The position numbers and the translations under genes were made by a program. A DNA stretch of 64,000 bases, from assembly GCA_964016885.1 (NCBI GenBank), contig OZ024740.1, forward strand, positions 201,933,696 to 201,997,695, written 5' to 3'. The notes beneath the pieces are model-generated. The model was not told the DNA's origin. It saw only the letters and a program-made list of their open reading frames with translations, and ran no database searches. Within the stretch, counting starts at the first letter, position 1, and every line of letters starts with the position of its first letter. The stretch comes from Eledone cirrhosa (Eukaryota > Mollusca > Cephalopoda > Octopoda > Eledonidae). Shown in pieces: positions 1 to 13,600 of this stretch.

Positions 1-61
1 CTATCTATCTATATATATTTGTCCCCTTCTTTTGTGCCCCTGTGGCTAATAAAGAAATATA

Positions 62-97
<36 letters not shown>

Positions 98-761
98 TAT
101 ATATGTTTGCGTGTGTCTAAGTAAGCATATATATATATATGTGTGAGTGAGAGTGTGTCGCCGTGTGTGTGTGTGTCAAAATATATTTGTGTACATGTGT
201 ATCTAAATGTGTGTGCACCTTAATATGCATATATGTTTGCATGTGTCTAAGTAAGCATATATATATGTGTGCAAGAGAGTGTATCGCTGCATATGTAAAT
301 GTATATATGTATGTGAGTAAGAGTTTGTAAGAAAGTTGTGAAAAGTGAGGGAGGAAAAATGAAGTAGAATCGACAGCTTCCGTTGGAAACATTTGGCAAC
401 AAGATAAGGAGGAGAATTAACAAGAAACAACATAAAACTATGAGTGGATGATGAATAAGAAACGGTAGACTGAAATAATAATTGTGGTATATATATATAT
501 ATAAATATGTGTGTGTGTATGAATAAAGAAGGCTGCTTATGTGAAGAGATGTTTGTATGTCAGAAGTATGCGGCAGAGATAGAAGAAGAGGAAATTAGTG
601 AGAGATGTAGAAAGATAGAGATGTGTGTATTATATATAATAAAATATATGAAGAGAGTGACAAATATAGATATATATATTAGAGAGGAAGAGAGACAGAC
701 TGTATGAAAACATGCATATGAAGGGATATAGAGAGGAATGTAGAAATGTACATAAACACAC

Positions 762-799
<38 letters not shown>

Positions 800-806
800 G
801 TGTGTT

Positions 807-838
<32 letters not shown>

Positions 839-845
839 TATGTAT

Positions 846-888
<43 letters not shown>

Positions 889-1000
889 CATGCATACAGG
901 GAGACAGAGATGTAGAGGTAATGATATAGAGAGACAGAGATATAGAAAAAGAAAAGTAGATAGGAATGTGTAAAAGAGAGAGAGAAATATAAACACTGAA
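1..1000. repeat. TA/TG microsatellite-rich 5' flank
   Basis: Long (TA)n runs at about 61-96, 765-797 and 812-882, with (TG)n and GA-rich stretches between. Open frames here are low-complexity (Tyr/Ile/His repeats) and not believable genes. The start (15-58, gcccctgtggctaataaag) matches the 3' end motif of the LINE-like family seen at 27.6, 36.3, 36.6 and 42.4 kb. Confidence 0.85.
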
Positions 1001-1699
1001 ACAATGAATAATGGCAGAGAAGAAATAGATGAAGATGGCTTTTTTTTTCAGTTTTCAGATTTTTTTTTTGTCATTTATAATTTACCTCTCGGGCAAGGAC
1101 ATCTTTTCGTGTTGTCCAGTATCTTCAGATGTGAGAAAAGTGGCGCCGTCGACACACTCGTATTTCCATTTGTTGGTAATATGAAGTTAAAATGACAGAG
1201 GAAGGTTGGGCAAATTAACTTATGATGAGTAAGACAACAAGTTATACAACCGCTTCCTTAGGAGACTGCTTCAAAGCTGTGAGACTCCACTAAATCCTTG
1301 TTCGTCTTTATCATAGACGGTTAATATTTAGTAGTTTTTTCCTGAATAATAAATCCTCATGGAAGCAAGGCACATTTGTTGATATATTTACACAAGTCTG
1401 ATATTTCAGTAATGACAGACAGACACGATCTGCATCACACAGGAGCCGGAATACATTTCTTGGAATTCAGCACTTTAATATTTAGGCCTCCGTGTCAGTT
1501 AGGAATTCAACCACTAGCAGAATGATTTTGTTGTTGAATTTTCAAAAAAAAAAAAAATTATACGAAAGCATATATTTGTTCACTATGCGCAACACTGAAG
1601 ACATTTAACGAAAATATTTCTTATACGTTAACCATTCAGTGTGAACTACTTTTTAAATCGGATGACTTCTTAGTCAGAGTTTGCGACCTACTTTTGAGG
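1001..1699. other. Unannotated upstream sequence
   Basis: No gene, RNA or recognised repeat seen. Contains T-rich runs and a short GC-richer patch near 1090-1170 that could be part of a distal promoter. Confidence 0.4.
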
Positions 1700-1882
1700 A
1701 ATTTAAAGTTTCTTAGAGTAAAGTTATAACAATAAAATTAAAGTAATATAAGTGTCATTTTATTATTTTTTTAATTAATACATGAAATTTATATGGTTTA
1801 ATTTAATATTTAGATAAAAAATAAAAAAATACCGAACTAAGATAATTCTAATCCCGCATCTTGATCATGTGATCATATAATG
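1700..1882 (+). promoter_or_regulatory. Presumed 5' UTR/promoter-proximal region
   Basis: AT-rich sequence before the start codon. There is no clear TATA box at a fixed distance. TCATGTGA (1865-1872) is an E-box/M-box type octamer 8 nt before the first ATG; MiT/TFE factors bind such sites in vertebrates. One octamer proves nothing by itself, and the transcription start cannot be placed. Confidence 0.2.
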
Positions 1883-1971
1883 ATGGCGTCAGCTAGGAAG
1901 GCAGTTGATTTTACTGTTCCTCTCGGTATTGCATTACTACCATCTACACAATGTATAAATAGAAATAAAGC
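1883..1971 (+). CDS. SLC37A2: SLC37A2-like exon 1 (N-terminus)
   Basis: Encodes a short cytosolic N-terminus beginning MASARKAVDF and ending INRNK, then GC of a split Ala codon before GTAAGT. Exon 2 opens with the A that completes the codon, and the joined protein runs NRNKAYKVFIM into TM1, as in SLC37 proteins. Unspliced, the frame stops one codon later, so the exon depends on splicing. A second in-frame ATG lies at 1880. It is 16.1 kb from exon 2, so it is less certain than the other exons. Confidence 0.75.
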
Positions 1972-4468
1972 GTAAGTAACACTTATTCATCACTCTACTA
2001 CAACAATAATAGATAATCTATCAAAGCTGTCAATTAAACAAACTTTGTTTATTGATTTGACACGGTGTTGTTAGAAATTTAGATTTCATTCGATCTTTTT
2101 TATGTTGTTCTGTAAAGAAATGACAGAAATATGAAGTGTCAACCACTTTCCTTTGATTCCAAACAAACATCAAAGCTTGGTGGTGATCCGCAACCAATTT
2201 ACATCTTTTTATAACAAACCGCTCCTGGTTCTATGACACTAAGCTATTAACACGATCTTTCGTGTCGAATTCATTGTTTACATTGCATCATAATTCCATG
2301 TAAGAACCTTTCTTATGTTCCAAACTCAGCTTAATAACGAAAAAGTTATTTTATTAAATTCTTTTAAATCTTTGGTAATTTTCAAAATTGAGTGAAAATA
2401 ACAGGCAGTGTCTTTCATTATAAATACGGTAATGAAAGTATTTACATTTCGTTGCATTTGTATGTATTTTAGTTTCGGTCGAATAATGTTCGTGTCAGTA
2501 AATATTTATTCCGCATATTAGTGCGAATGCTTCAATTTACTTTTTTTATTAATATAATGTCTACTTAACGTTTCCCAACGTGCTATCATCAGAAATGTTG
2601 TCATTTGTTAGTTGTTCAAAATAGAAGTTATATCATGCCAATCCCTTGAGCTTTAGAGGCATAAATATAATGAAATACTTTACAAGGAGATCAAAACCGA
2701 AAGGCAGATTTATATCAATACCCTACCCCATTACGAATCCAGGAGAATTGTATGTAGATAGAAATGTATTATATATATATATTCACTTTATCAACTGTTT
2801 TATGTTGTGGTTATATATCAGTCCGTTTATTCATGCTATGTAAATTTTATTGTCTATTTCATTATTTCGACCATGTCAAGTGTAGTGAAATGAGATCCTG
2901 TCATGTTTATGTCGTTATCTCAAACATTGTTGACGTGGTGCTATTAAGTTAGACATGGACTGGGCCAATACTGTCCGAAACCTAGCAAAGTTACATCTAA
3001 TCCTACTAATAATAACAATAGTTTCATTTATTAGCCACCAAGAGCTCATACAGAATACAACAAATGTTATAAAAATAGGATTTACAATGGGGCTGGACAA
3101 AGTTATATATGAACGATGGTGGGGGCAAGTATATTTACACATTCAAATTGGATAAAAACTTAAGGAAGAATGGGCTGTACCTTCTGAGATCTCTCTCCAC
3201 CCGAGAACCTTTTAATTTTCCTATTTCTAGACTTGCATAAACACACACACACACACATACATACATATATAGGACCCCGACGGCTAATTCTGGTCCAGAA
3301 TTAGCCGTCGAAACGGCTTGAGCTCAGCCGTCGAGGTCCTACTCGTTCCTATTACCCACTCTACTACCCTAAGTATTGAGTACTTTGGTGCGTTATGGCC
3401 CATCTGGTTCCTTGCCACATTTCCTTCGTTATATATATATATTCTTATTCTTCTTTACCCACTTATTCCTGAGAGGGTCGTGGGGGAAGAGTCCTCAAAC
3501 ACTTCATCCAGCGGGTCCTGTCAGAAGCAACCTCCTCCAACAAATCCGGCTGGATCCCTAAGCGAGACCAACCAAGCTCATGGATGTTATCCAACCATCT
3601 TGCTCGGAGTCTACCCCTGGGTTTCCTGCCGGTTGGTTTTGCTAGTAAAATCTATCCAATGATTCTTTCCTAAGACATTCTCGTTACATGCCCATAGTAT
3701 CGGAGCTGTTATCTCTCAATTCAAAGAAGTGGCTGCTCTACCTGGAGTGACCCCCTGATCTCCGAGCTACGCACATTATCGAGTAACGTTATTCCAAAGA
3801 CCCTTCGGGGTATATATAGTGTTCTGAATAAGATAAATTTAATGTGTGTATGCATGAACATATATGAATGTATGTGTATACACACATACACAACCGCATA
3901 TAGGGTATTTAAATTAAGTGCCTATCATAATATGAGTCGATTGAATCAAACTGGGCCACGTCGTCAAATTTGTTATCTTGTGCCGAAGTTAAAAATCATA
4001 TAACATTACTGACGTGTAACCTTGAACCCGTAGTTTAAAATCTAAGTATGATACATTTATATTTTAATACATAAAACTCTCTAATTGTTTTTCTTCAATA
4101 ACGTTTCTTTGTTTTTGTTTACTATTACTGGTACTTTATTTTATCGACATCGTAAGGATAAAAGGCAAGGTTATCTTTGCCTACGAGGTCGATAAAATAA
4201 AGTACCAGTAACGCATTGGGATCGATTTAATCGACTTTCTCTTCTCCAAAATTGTTGGCCTTGTGCCTAAATCAGAAACCACTATTATATTCCAATTTTG
4301 TTGTGGGTTAATCAGTACTGTTGAAGAAAACAATGTTTGTGGTTGTTCATATGAAGGCGTGTGGGGTAACTTAGTAAGAAGTTATTTTTGAAATAAAATG
4401 AAAATTTGCTTCTTCATCTAAAAGTAAAATATAAATAACTAGAACATTGTCATGTAGACTAGATGTGT

Positions 4469-4505
<37 letters not shown>

Positions 4506-4640
4506 ATAATAATAAATTTGAAGACTAAAATCCAAAGAGGGCTCGATAAGGATAAATATATATCAAATATATAAGAACGGTAGAGCAAATATTTATTAAA
4601 ATAACAGATTAAAGTTTAATAATAATAAATTTGAAGACAT

Positions 4641-4690
<50 letters not shown>

Positions 4691-7600
4691 AAGATATCGT
4701 TTTTTACTGAACGCCTTGCATCACGAACAATTTTTCCGAACATAAAACGTCTTAGTTGACGAATGGTGTCTCTAGTAACGAACACGCAAGCCGGCGACAA
4801 TCTAGGAGTATCGGTGGGACAGCGTCATTTGCTGTGTAGTTAGTTACTGTGAGGATATCTATCTTAGTTTCACACATAGTCTTTCTCTCCATTACTGTAT
4901 GTCTCAACATTTCGTATGAAAAAAAAAAAAAGTGTTGGGTTACGAACATTTCTGATGACGAACAGCTTTCAGGAACGAATTAAGTTCGTGAACAGATGTT
5001 CCACTGTGTGTATGTAAGTAACCAATGCCAATTATATCCCAATATATATGTGAAATCAGATCAGATGGGCAGTTCAGTTGGCACAGCATGGTCATATAAT
5101 TGTCAGTTGGAGTTATACCATTCTGTTGATTCCTAGAATGCTTAATGAGGTCTACAATGCACATCTGGCCTTGGCCTACCAGCTTTTGGAAATCAGTGCT
5201 ACATTTTACTTCAATCTATTATGATCATCAATGTGTTGGTATTTTGTTACACAGTGGTGGTGACAAACAACATACAATTCAATTTTACATGCAACAAGTG
5301 TTATTGATTATTATTGATATCGATTGTTTTACTCCTTGCACTTTCGTATCACTCTTTTATCATGAATACAGTTTACTATACGCCAATGTTTACATAAACG
5401 CCAACAAGTCTTTCCTTGTCAATAACATCGTAGATATTTTTATTGATCTGTCTTTCCACGATCTTTCTATCACCAACAGTGTTTACATGTCTGTTGTGTT
5501 GGGTGAGGGTTTTATTGAAGCAGTTTTTTCTACAGCCGGATGTCCTTCCTGATGCCAACCCATGCTTTTTATTTTATAAGTGTGGTTACATACTGTACAT
5601 TTACATCGAAGCAGTTAGCTGTGGAACACAAACAGATGTTACTACTTCCTTTAAACACTGTTGCTATGAATATGAATATACACATAAACATACACCTACA
5701 TATAATAATAATAATGCTCAGGTGCACTACAACTCGTCAATATAGTACATAGAATAATACACAAATGTCAGGGAAGTACATGTGTGTATGTGTTAGCTGT
5801 TCTGTTGGCGGATCTCGGGAAGCATGGAGGCTTTAAAGGATGCAGTGTCTCGACAGCCAACAACTGATGCAGGTAGTTTGTTCCATGCTTCAGCAACTCT
5901 GAGCGTGAAAAAATGTTTCCGAAAGTCATGGGAACTGTGCTGTTTTCTTACTTTGTGGGCATGTCACATGGAAATCGAAAAGGTACTCAGGGTTGTTGTT
6001 GGCAACATGGTTAACAATTTTGTGGGTGTTTACCAAGTCAGTTGCCAGGCGTCGGAGCTTCAATGAATCCATGCCCAGGGAAGCAAGGCGCTCAGAGTAT
6101 GGTAGATGCCTGATGGAGGGCATTCGCTTGGTTGCACGTCTCTGAACAGTTTCCAGGCGGTCAATGTCCTGAGCAAGATAGGGGTTCCAGACTGGTGATG
6201 CAAATTCTAAGTGTGGTCGCACCATAGCTGTATACAGCCTTAAATAGATATCTGGAGAGCGGCTGACAAAGGTCTTGCTGAGTGATGCTAAGATACCCTC
6301 AGCCCTCTTGACAATTTTAGAGACGTGCCTCGTCCAACGCAAATCGCTGCTGACCATAATGCCCAGGTCACGTTCACAGGAAGACTTCTTGATATTAGTG
6401 CTGTGGAGGGAGTATGTGGACGCTGGGTTTTTACTCCCAAAATGCATGGTGGTGCACTTGTCCACAGCTAGCTTGAGTTGCCAGTCTGAGATCCACTGTT
6501 GCATTGTGTCCAGGTCAGACTGCAAGCAAGATCTATATAGTGTTCAGGATCTGTCCTTTTTATCTCAAGGTACAGCTTGATGTCGTCTGCGTACTTTAGT
6601 ACTGTGGCATTCCTTAAGTTGGCATCTATGTCATTAATATATGCCACAAACAAAAGGGGGCCAAGAACAGATCCCTGTGGTACACCAGATGACATCTCAT
6701 ATGGCGAGGAATGCTGTCCCAGAACCGTGACTACCTCTCTTCGACTGAGAATGAAGGACTTCAACCAGTTAAAAAGATCATCCTTCACACCCATTGCAGA
6801 GAGTTTTGCCATAAGCCTTTTGTGTGGCACAGAATTGAAGGCCTTCGCAAAGTCAAGGTAAACAACATCCACCCATGAGCCGCCATCAGTGATCCGGGTG
6901 ATGTCCTCAAGAAACTCTATAAGTTGATCTCAGCAGCTGGAGTTGGGGATAAATCCAAATTGCGAGGGCCGGATAAGACTGTGAGAGCTCCAGAAGTTCC
7001 AAAGTGTTTCTTTGACACAGGATTCCATCAGTTTGGCGATGCAACTAGTAAGACTGACTGGACGATAGTTCTCAGGTGATGTGCGGTCACCCTTTTTGAA
7101 TAGAGGAATGACACTGGCAGTTTTCCACTGTTCTGGAGTAGCAGTTGTTCAGACAGAATTGGAAGAAGCGTGATAACTGGTGTAGAAGGAAGTACCCACC
7201 ACGTTTAAGAAGCAGGTACGTAACACCATCAAGACCAGGAGAGGCATGGTTGCATTTATTTTTTAGGTGACGTCGCAGCATTGCAGGTGTAAATTCCATG
7301 GTTGTAATAGAGTCCGGTGTCATAGGTGGTGGAGATGGTACACTCTGGTCTTCAATAGTGAAAATGCCTGCATAGCATTCAGCAATGAGCTTTGCGCATT
7401 CCTTGGGGTCGTCAGTAACCTGGGTTGTATGGGGATTGCGAAGAGGACCAACTGAAGAGTGAGGCCTCTGCTTTGAGTGAACATACTTCCAGAACACCTT
7501 ACTGTCAGGGCTGGTTGCTATGCGCTGCTCAAATTGAAGCACTGCCTTTTTTGTCACCTGTTTGAGGTGGTTGGACGATCTATTTCGCCTCTTCCTATTA

Positions 7601-10600
7601 ATGTCTGATTTGTGAAGTTTGTACTCACGTTCAGCATTGCGCCGTTCTTTTCTGGCAAGACGGACTGCTGCAGTCTCCCAAATTGCGCTTTTGGGATGTT
7701 TTTTCAGCTTACGTAGCACTGATGCTGCACATGCTGTCCATATTGAGCTCAGGATGTTCTGGAGTACAGTGTTGACATCTCCAGAGTCGTAGAACTCAAG
7801 CCAGTTTGGCCGTTGCAACTCGGTGCAGTAACAGTTCCAGTCTGCTTTATTCCAGTCAAAGTGAGCAGTTTGGAGATGGTTGTGGTTCTTGTTACTGCCC
7901 ATGAGGGATAGATTGGCAATGATCATAGCATGATCAGAGTCACCTAAAGGTTCCTCAGCAGTAACACTAATGACCGTTTCAGGAGTAGTGGTGAAGAGTA
8001 GGTCCAAAGTGTTGTCACCTCTCGTTGGGGAGGTGACCACCTGGGACCAACTCGAGTCCAGCACCAGCTCAAGGAAGTCATTTGCACTTGGCGGCCAACG
8101 AAAGGTCTCCCAGTCAATCTCAGGGTGATTGAAGTCACCTGCAATGAAAACATAAGTGGCTGTCTTCCTGGCAGCAGCTCTGAGGATATCACAAAGTTGA
8201 GTGTCCTGATGGTAATTTGGGGGACGGTAAACGACTCCAAGTAGCAGTGTTGACATGGTCATACGTATATCGCAGAAAAAAACTTCCTGCTGTGATTGGT
8301 TCAAATCAGCACAAGGAATTGCCGACAGATTTGACCGAACGTAGACCATTACACCACCACCACCACGATTAATACAGTCTTTACGAAACAGGTTGTAGCC
8401 AGTCATGCTGAAAACCCCATCACAGAGTAAGGGATGTGCCCAAGTTTCCGTGACTGTAATGAAGTCCGGGTTGATACTTTTGACGTAGGAGTCAAAAAGA
8501 TGAATCTTATTGCATAGAGTACGTGCATTCAAGGACAACAATTTGTACTTTGATTCCAGTCTATGATTATGTGCAGGGGATGGCAGGTTGTTCTGATTTA
8601 GTTTCCCAGAGTTTTTTCAGTTTCTTTATTGTCAGTTGTTGTGGGTACAGTGTTTTCAGACCAGCTGGTGTCTCTTTTCCATGATTTGCCAGCCTTAACA
8701 AACTTCCATATCTGCCCATCATCTCGTAGGCTGAAGCTTTCATGTTCTGCCGAGCTGCGGTTTAGGGAAGCTGCAGCACCCAACTTTGGGCGGACATCAG
8801 GTGGAAGACCAGGACGTGTTCGGAAAGCAATCCGACTTTCACGCCTAGCTTTATCAGAGGCTACAAGGTATGAACGTGCTTCAGTTGAGTTTAAAAACGA
8901 CAGTCTAATTAACCTGGGTTTCGGGCCTGGTCGGCCAAGGCGTAGAGCACCCTTTGCGGGAGCACAGCCCAGGTCTTTGGATAAACTGGCAGCAAATGCC
9001 TGAAGATCAACTATGTCTTCTGGCACACCAATGGCAATCACTTCATGGTTTGCAGATTCAGTGGCATTCTCAATGCGTCTAGGTTCAACATGAGGTACGC
9101 GGAGATTTTTTAACAAGGCACTCCGGTAAGATCCCTCATTGTGGGGTTCTACACAAACGCTTGATTTTATTTCCGCTATTTCTTGACTTAAAGCGGAAAT
9201 CATTTGCCGCATTTCCTCAAACTCCGTATTGACGGTCCGTTTTTGTTGTTGTTCTTCTCCTTCAACAGGCATGGTAGAAGACACAGTCGTCGGTTGTTGT
9301 TGTTGAAAAGTAACGGGTGAGGAAGACATGGGTTGCTGTTGTTGATAAAGTCCTTCAACGGGGGTAGTAGCAGAAGCTACGGTCGTTGGTTTTTGCTGTT
9401 GTTCAGGGACAATGGTAGAGGAAGACACGATCTTCGGTTTTTGTTGTTGTTGTTCAGGAACAATGGTAGAAGACACGATCTTCGGTCTTTGTTGTTGTTG
9501 TTGTTCCGCAGCAATGGGAGAAGCAGGCATACAGTCCAGGCACTGAAAGGACCAGTTTGTTAGCTGGACCATCTCCCAGAGTCTATCCATCGTAGCAATA
9601 TGATGTTTCTTATTTTGGTCTGGGATCTTCCGGAAGCCTGTGGCGCATTGATGGCAGACAGAGTTGCGACAGGTTCCACATTCGACCCAACGATTACGGA
9701 ACGAGTTTTCGGGTTCCGTACAGATATGGCAGGTGTGATCTTCCGGGCAATGTTCTATTTTGGGACATCGACCAGTTTTGTCGCATACTTCATCGATGGA
9801 TATCACCATGGCAATTTTGTTATTTCTACCCATCCGTAGAAAAACACAGAATGTAAACAATATAGGTTTAGCGCACTTGATTACGATAGAAATAAAATGT
9901 CTGTTTTTTTGTTTTGTTTTTTTGTGTATTTTGTTTCCGTTTTCCTAAATGTTGTGTGTGTACAGAAGAGTCTGTGCATGTAAACAAATAAATATGCTGC
10001 GCAAGTTAAATGAAACGTACTGTAGAAGGCAGTTGTTTATTAACAGCGAAATAACGTTTTTTTTTTTTTTTTCCCCTGATACTGCTTCTTTATAATAAAC
10101 TTTCAATAATATTTTTTTTTTCAAATTATTAACTTTCAGCTGCTAGTATATATATATATAATTAAAAGGTGTATGTGGGTTAGAAGCGAAGTCAATGTTA
10201 AGAAATATTTTACCAATGTAAATTGGTAAAATTGGCCGGTATAGTGTCTCACACGAAATAGTGTCGTTTCTTTTCACGTGTGTGTATATGCATATGGTAT
10301 ATATCTGTATATAAATCTGTGTGTATATTGTTGTTTATATGTTTTGTGGAGTACTTACTGCGATCCTTAAGGGATGTAGTGATTTGTTTTGTTTTTTTTC
10401 CTTTTTTCCCCGTCCATGTCCACACGTGGTTTGTTGGCGAAAATCAAGTCAAATTATATATACTTCGTTAAGATAATTCTATCTTGAAACTGGTACTAGT
10501 TGTCAGGGAACAGTCAAAGTAATTGTAATAATGAATATTGTAATCCATCTGACATGTGTTTAAAGGGCAGTTTTTGGTGAAAATATTATATTTTGTTTGG

Positions 10601-13600
10601 TCAAGACGTGGTCAAGCGACCTTCCTTGTCGCCATTTTGGCCGGCTATATATCATCGTCGTCACTATTTTACATCCGTTTTACCATGGACGGGACTACAC
10701 AAACACACTTACATATACATATTCTGTAACTGTGTGTGTATATTACGTAAGTAATATAACATTTCTGTCTATGGATACCTTAAGAATCTATGGATAGTTT
10801 AAACCACGTGTTCTTAACCCATTAGGTCAAATGCCCCCTTTTGTCCCTTGAAATCACGAAACGCCCCTACCCTATTTTTCCATTTTTCAATATACTACTG
10901 ATTTTGATATCAGTCGATTACTATAAAATTGATTAACAATATTCCAAAGATACCATTGCAGGCAGCTGAGAGTATAAATACTGTAGCGGTTGTCTCCCTT
11001 GTTTTAATTGGGATCTAGACGGGAAGTGGAACCCTTTCTGCAACTTCCGGTCGGAGCCCTATAAAACTAACAACTTTGAGCTTCCTCTCTCTCTTTGCCT
11101 TTTCGGCACCAGGTCGAAGAGTCTTCTCATTTGGCTCTGCCATTAATTTGGCCAACAGGCGCCTGGCCTTAGCCAGGCGCCCTCTGCCAGCCGCATTTGC
11201 CTGGCAATCAAAACGGTAACTACTAACTTTGTTTCATTCTAACATCTATCTTTGACATGTCAAGTATTCTATCTACCGTTAATTAAATATTATATACACA
11301 AACATTGTCTCGTTTTGTTACATTCATGCAACCCAGTATCCTCGCTATAATACATTCCTTGAAAGGAAATATATAAATTTCAAAAAAAGGAACAAATGTT
11401 CTTTTTTATGAATAAGGACCAGTTGAATTTGTTATATTCCCACCAGGCGTTACCAACTATTTTGAACATTTATACAAGAGCAACTCTGTCTATCCAAAGA
11501 GTGGCAATTATATTATTTCAAAGCTTTCCAATTTTCCTTTTAATGAAACAGACAGAATAAATGTTGATATCTAACTTGATGTCCCCTCCGCTTTGTGAGC
11601 TTAGAGACCATGGAAGAGGGTTTTCATGACCATGTAAGAGGGTATATTTATTAGCAAATGGTAAAATATATACAACAAATAAGTGAATTGTGGTAGATGG
11701 TTTCCAGTCCAGTCAGACTGCAACTACAAATAAAAAAATTGTTAGTTTGCTTTGTAACAATAGCCTATCCAAGTTTTCGGATAAATCAACTTACTTTAAC
11801 TTTGACCTCATTTCAATGGAACCCTTGAGCTTCATGGAGTCTAGCTAACTCTTTGACGTGAGGCTGAATTTTCCTAAGATGTAGCCAGAGATCTCCACTT
11901 GTAATTACATTGTAGCGGTTGCGAGACTTACTGTGCAGTCTGGAAACAGCACCAAGCCTCCTCTCGACTAAGAATGAGCTTGGAAAAGGCAGAGCAAATC
12001 TCTTAGTCTCTGCATGTAGGCGTGGAAATCAACGCTGAATTTCCTCTTGCATCCAAAAAAGGGGTTCACCTATTTTGGGAAATCTAATTTTGATCATGTC
12101 ATCTGCTTGAAGTTCAATGAATTCTTCCTGAAATTTAATGTCCAAATCGTCGGTGGTAGCTATGAAGGGATCTGCTATCCACATTGGGATGTCCATCGGC
12201 AAAAGGTCAACAAACCGTTCTCTCATGTTGTCTTGTAGTGCACGGAGGTGAGTGGTATAAATTTGGAGTTGGTCATCGCTTACAATGTTTTGAACATTGG
12301 TGACACTAGGAAAATTATAGAATTCCCGGCAACAAAGATTCCTTTTGATGACATTCAATTTGGCCAGGAATGTTTTCACAGCATTCCTTGCTTTAAGCAA
12401 AGTGATCTTCTTCCGCTGCAAAGCCATAATGACGCTATTGCATTTGTCAAAGATGTCAGCAGTCTTGCCTCACATCGAGGGTTTTCTTGTGCAGTTCTGT
12501 GTTGCGTCCTCGAAGAAACTCAATGATAGAGTTGAACAGTTCAAAGAAGTGAGTAAGGCACTTGCCCTTTGAAAGCCACCTCACTTCAGTATGAAGGAGC
12601 AACTTGACGAATTCTTCGTCATTATCTTGGCACAGTTGCCGGAAAATTCGTTCATTGAGGGAATGGTGTTTGATAGAATTGATGATATCAATGGCCACCT
12701 GCAAGGACTTGCTCAGCGGCTTGCTGAGTTTCTTCACAGCCAAGTGTTGTCGATGAATAACACATTGAACAGCAAATACAGATAGATTTTCTCTCTTCAG
12801 AAGAGTGATGAAACTCTTATGTTGGCCAACCATTGCTCTTGCGTCGTCCATAGCACATGATACAATGTGTGTTGTATGTGGTCCTAGATGTTTGTATTAC
12901 CTGATTATGTGTTGTATGTGGTCCTAGATGTATGTATTACCTGCCTGTGTGTTTTATGTGGTCCTAGATGTGTGTATTACCTCCTTATGAGTTGTATGTG
13001 GTCCTAGATGTGTGTGTGTATTACCTGCTTATGTGTTGTATGTGGTCCTAGATATGTGTGCTACCCGCTTCTGTGTTTTTTCTTTTCTTTTTTTTATTTG
13101 TAATATTAACCCATGCTAGCGTGGAAGATGGACGTTAAACAATGATGATGATTTATACAATAGGGAATAAAATAGATCTACATAGTGTTAACTCGTTACA
13201 GTTGAGTCAATAATTTCAGACATGAAATACATTGTTATCGGTGAAGGAAAGACAAGATTCTAACTGGCTACGCTAAAAGAGTCCTTGACCCAGTTGACTG
13301 GATTTTTCCATTTTTAGGATCTCAATTGCCGGTTAATGTCTAGACATGCCTGCACAGCTGCGGTCAGACCATACTTATGCTGTCTGCATGCTCATTCAAA
13401 TGTATTCACACTGGCTGTCTCAGAGACTTACAGATATGGCTTATAAAACTTACCAAAGTAAAGAGCCTTCCAGTGCCCCACAAAGCTCCAAACGCCCCCC
13501 GGGGGTGCATATGCCCTCCGTTGAGAACCTTTGGTTTAGAATATGAAACTTAAAGTAAGAGTGTTAAGTTGAACTGTTACTCAACATTAAACATTAAACT

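Larger units (their letters stand above)
5706..9950 (-). mobile_element. CR1/L2-type non-LTR retrotransposon, nearly full length
   Basis: Two ORFs in the order expected of CR1-group LINEs: ORF1 with a PHD-like zinc finger, then ORF2 with an apurinic-type endonuclease and reverse transcriptase. The 3' end runs through a tail reading (reversed) gtgcacctgagc into ATT repeats, shared with truncated copies at 32.6, 45.5/51.7 and 56.0 kb. The 5' limit is not defined. ORF2 has a few disabling changes, so this copy is dead but fairly young. Confidence 0.9.
10805..13533 (-). mobile_element. hAT transposon (SCAND3/ZBED5-like), degenerate
   Basis: Ends are imperfect terminal inverted repeats, CACGTGTTCTTAACC and (reversed) CAAAGGTTCTCAACGG. 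The flanking 8-mers gtttaaac and gtttagaa agree at 6 of 8 positions, as expected for an old hAT target duplication. It contains a transposase remnant, a solo LTR, a minisatellite and a SINE tail fragment (13085-13155). Confidence 0.8.

Noticed and set aside
630..1004. Tyr/Ile-rich open frames
   Set aside because: They translate (TA)n and (TATG)n microsatellites.
5145..5552. 135-codon open frame
   Set aside because: No recognisable domain, and its end overlaps a reversed SINE tail; chance frame in intron DNA.
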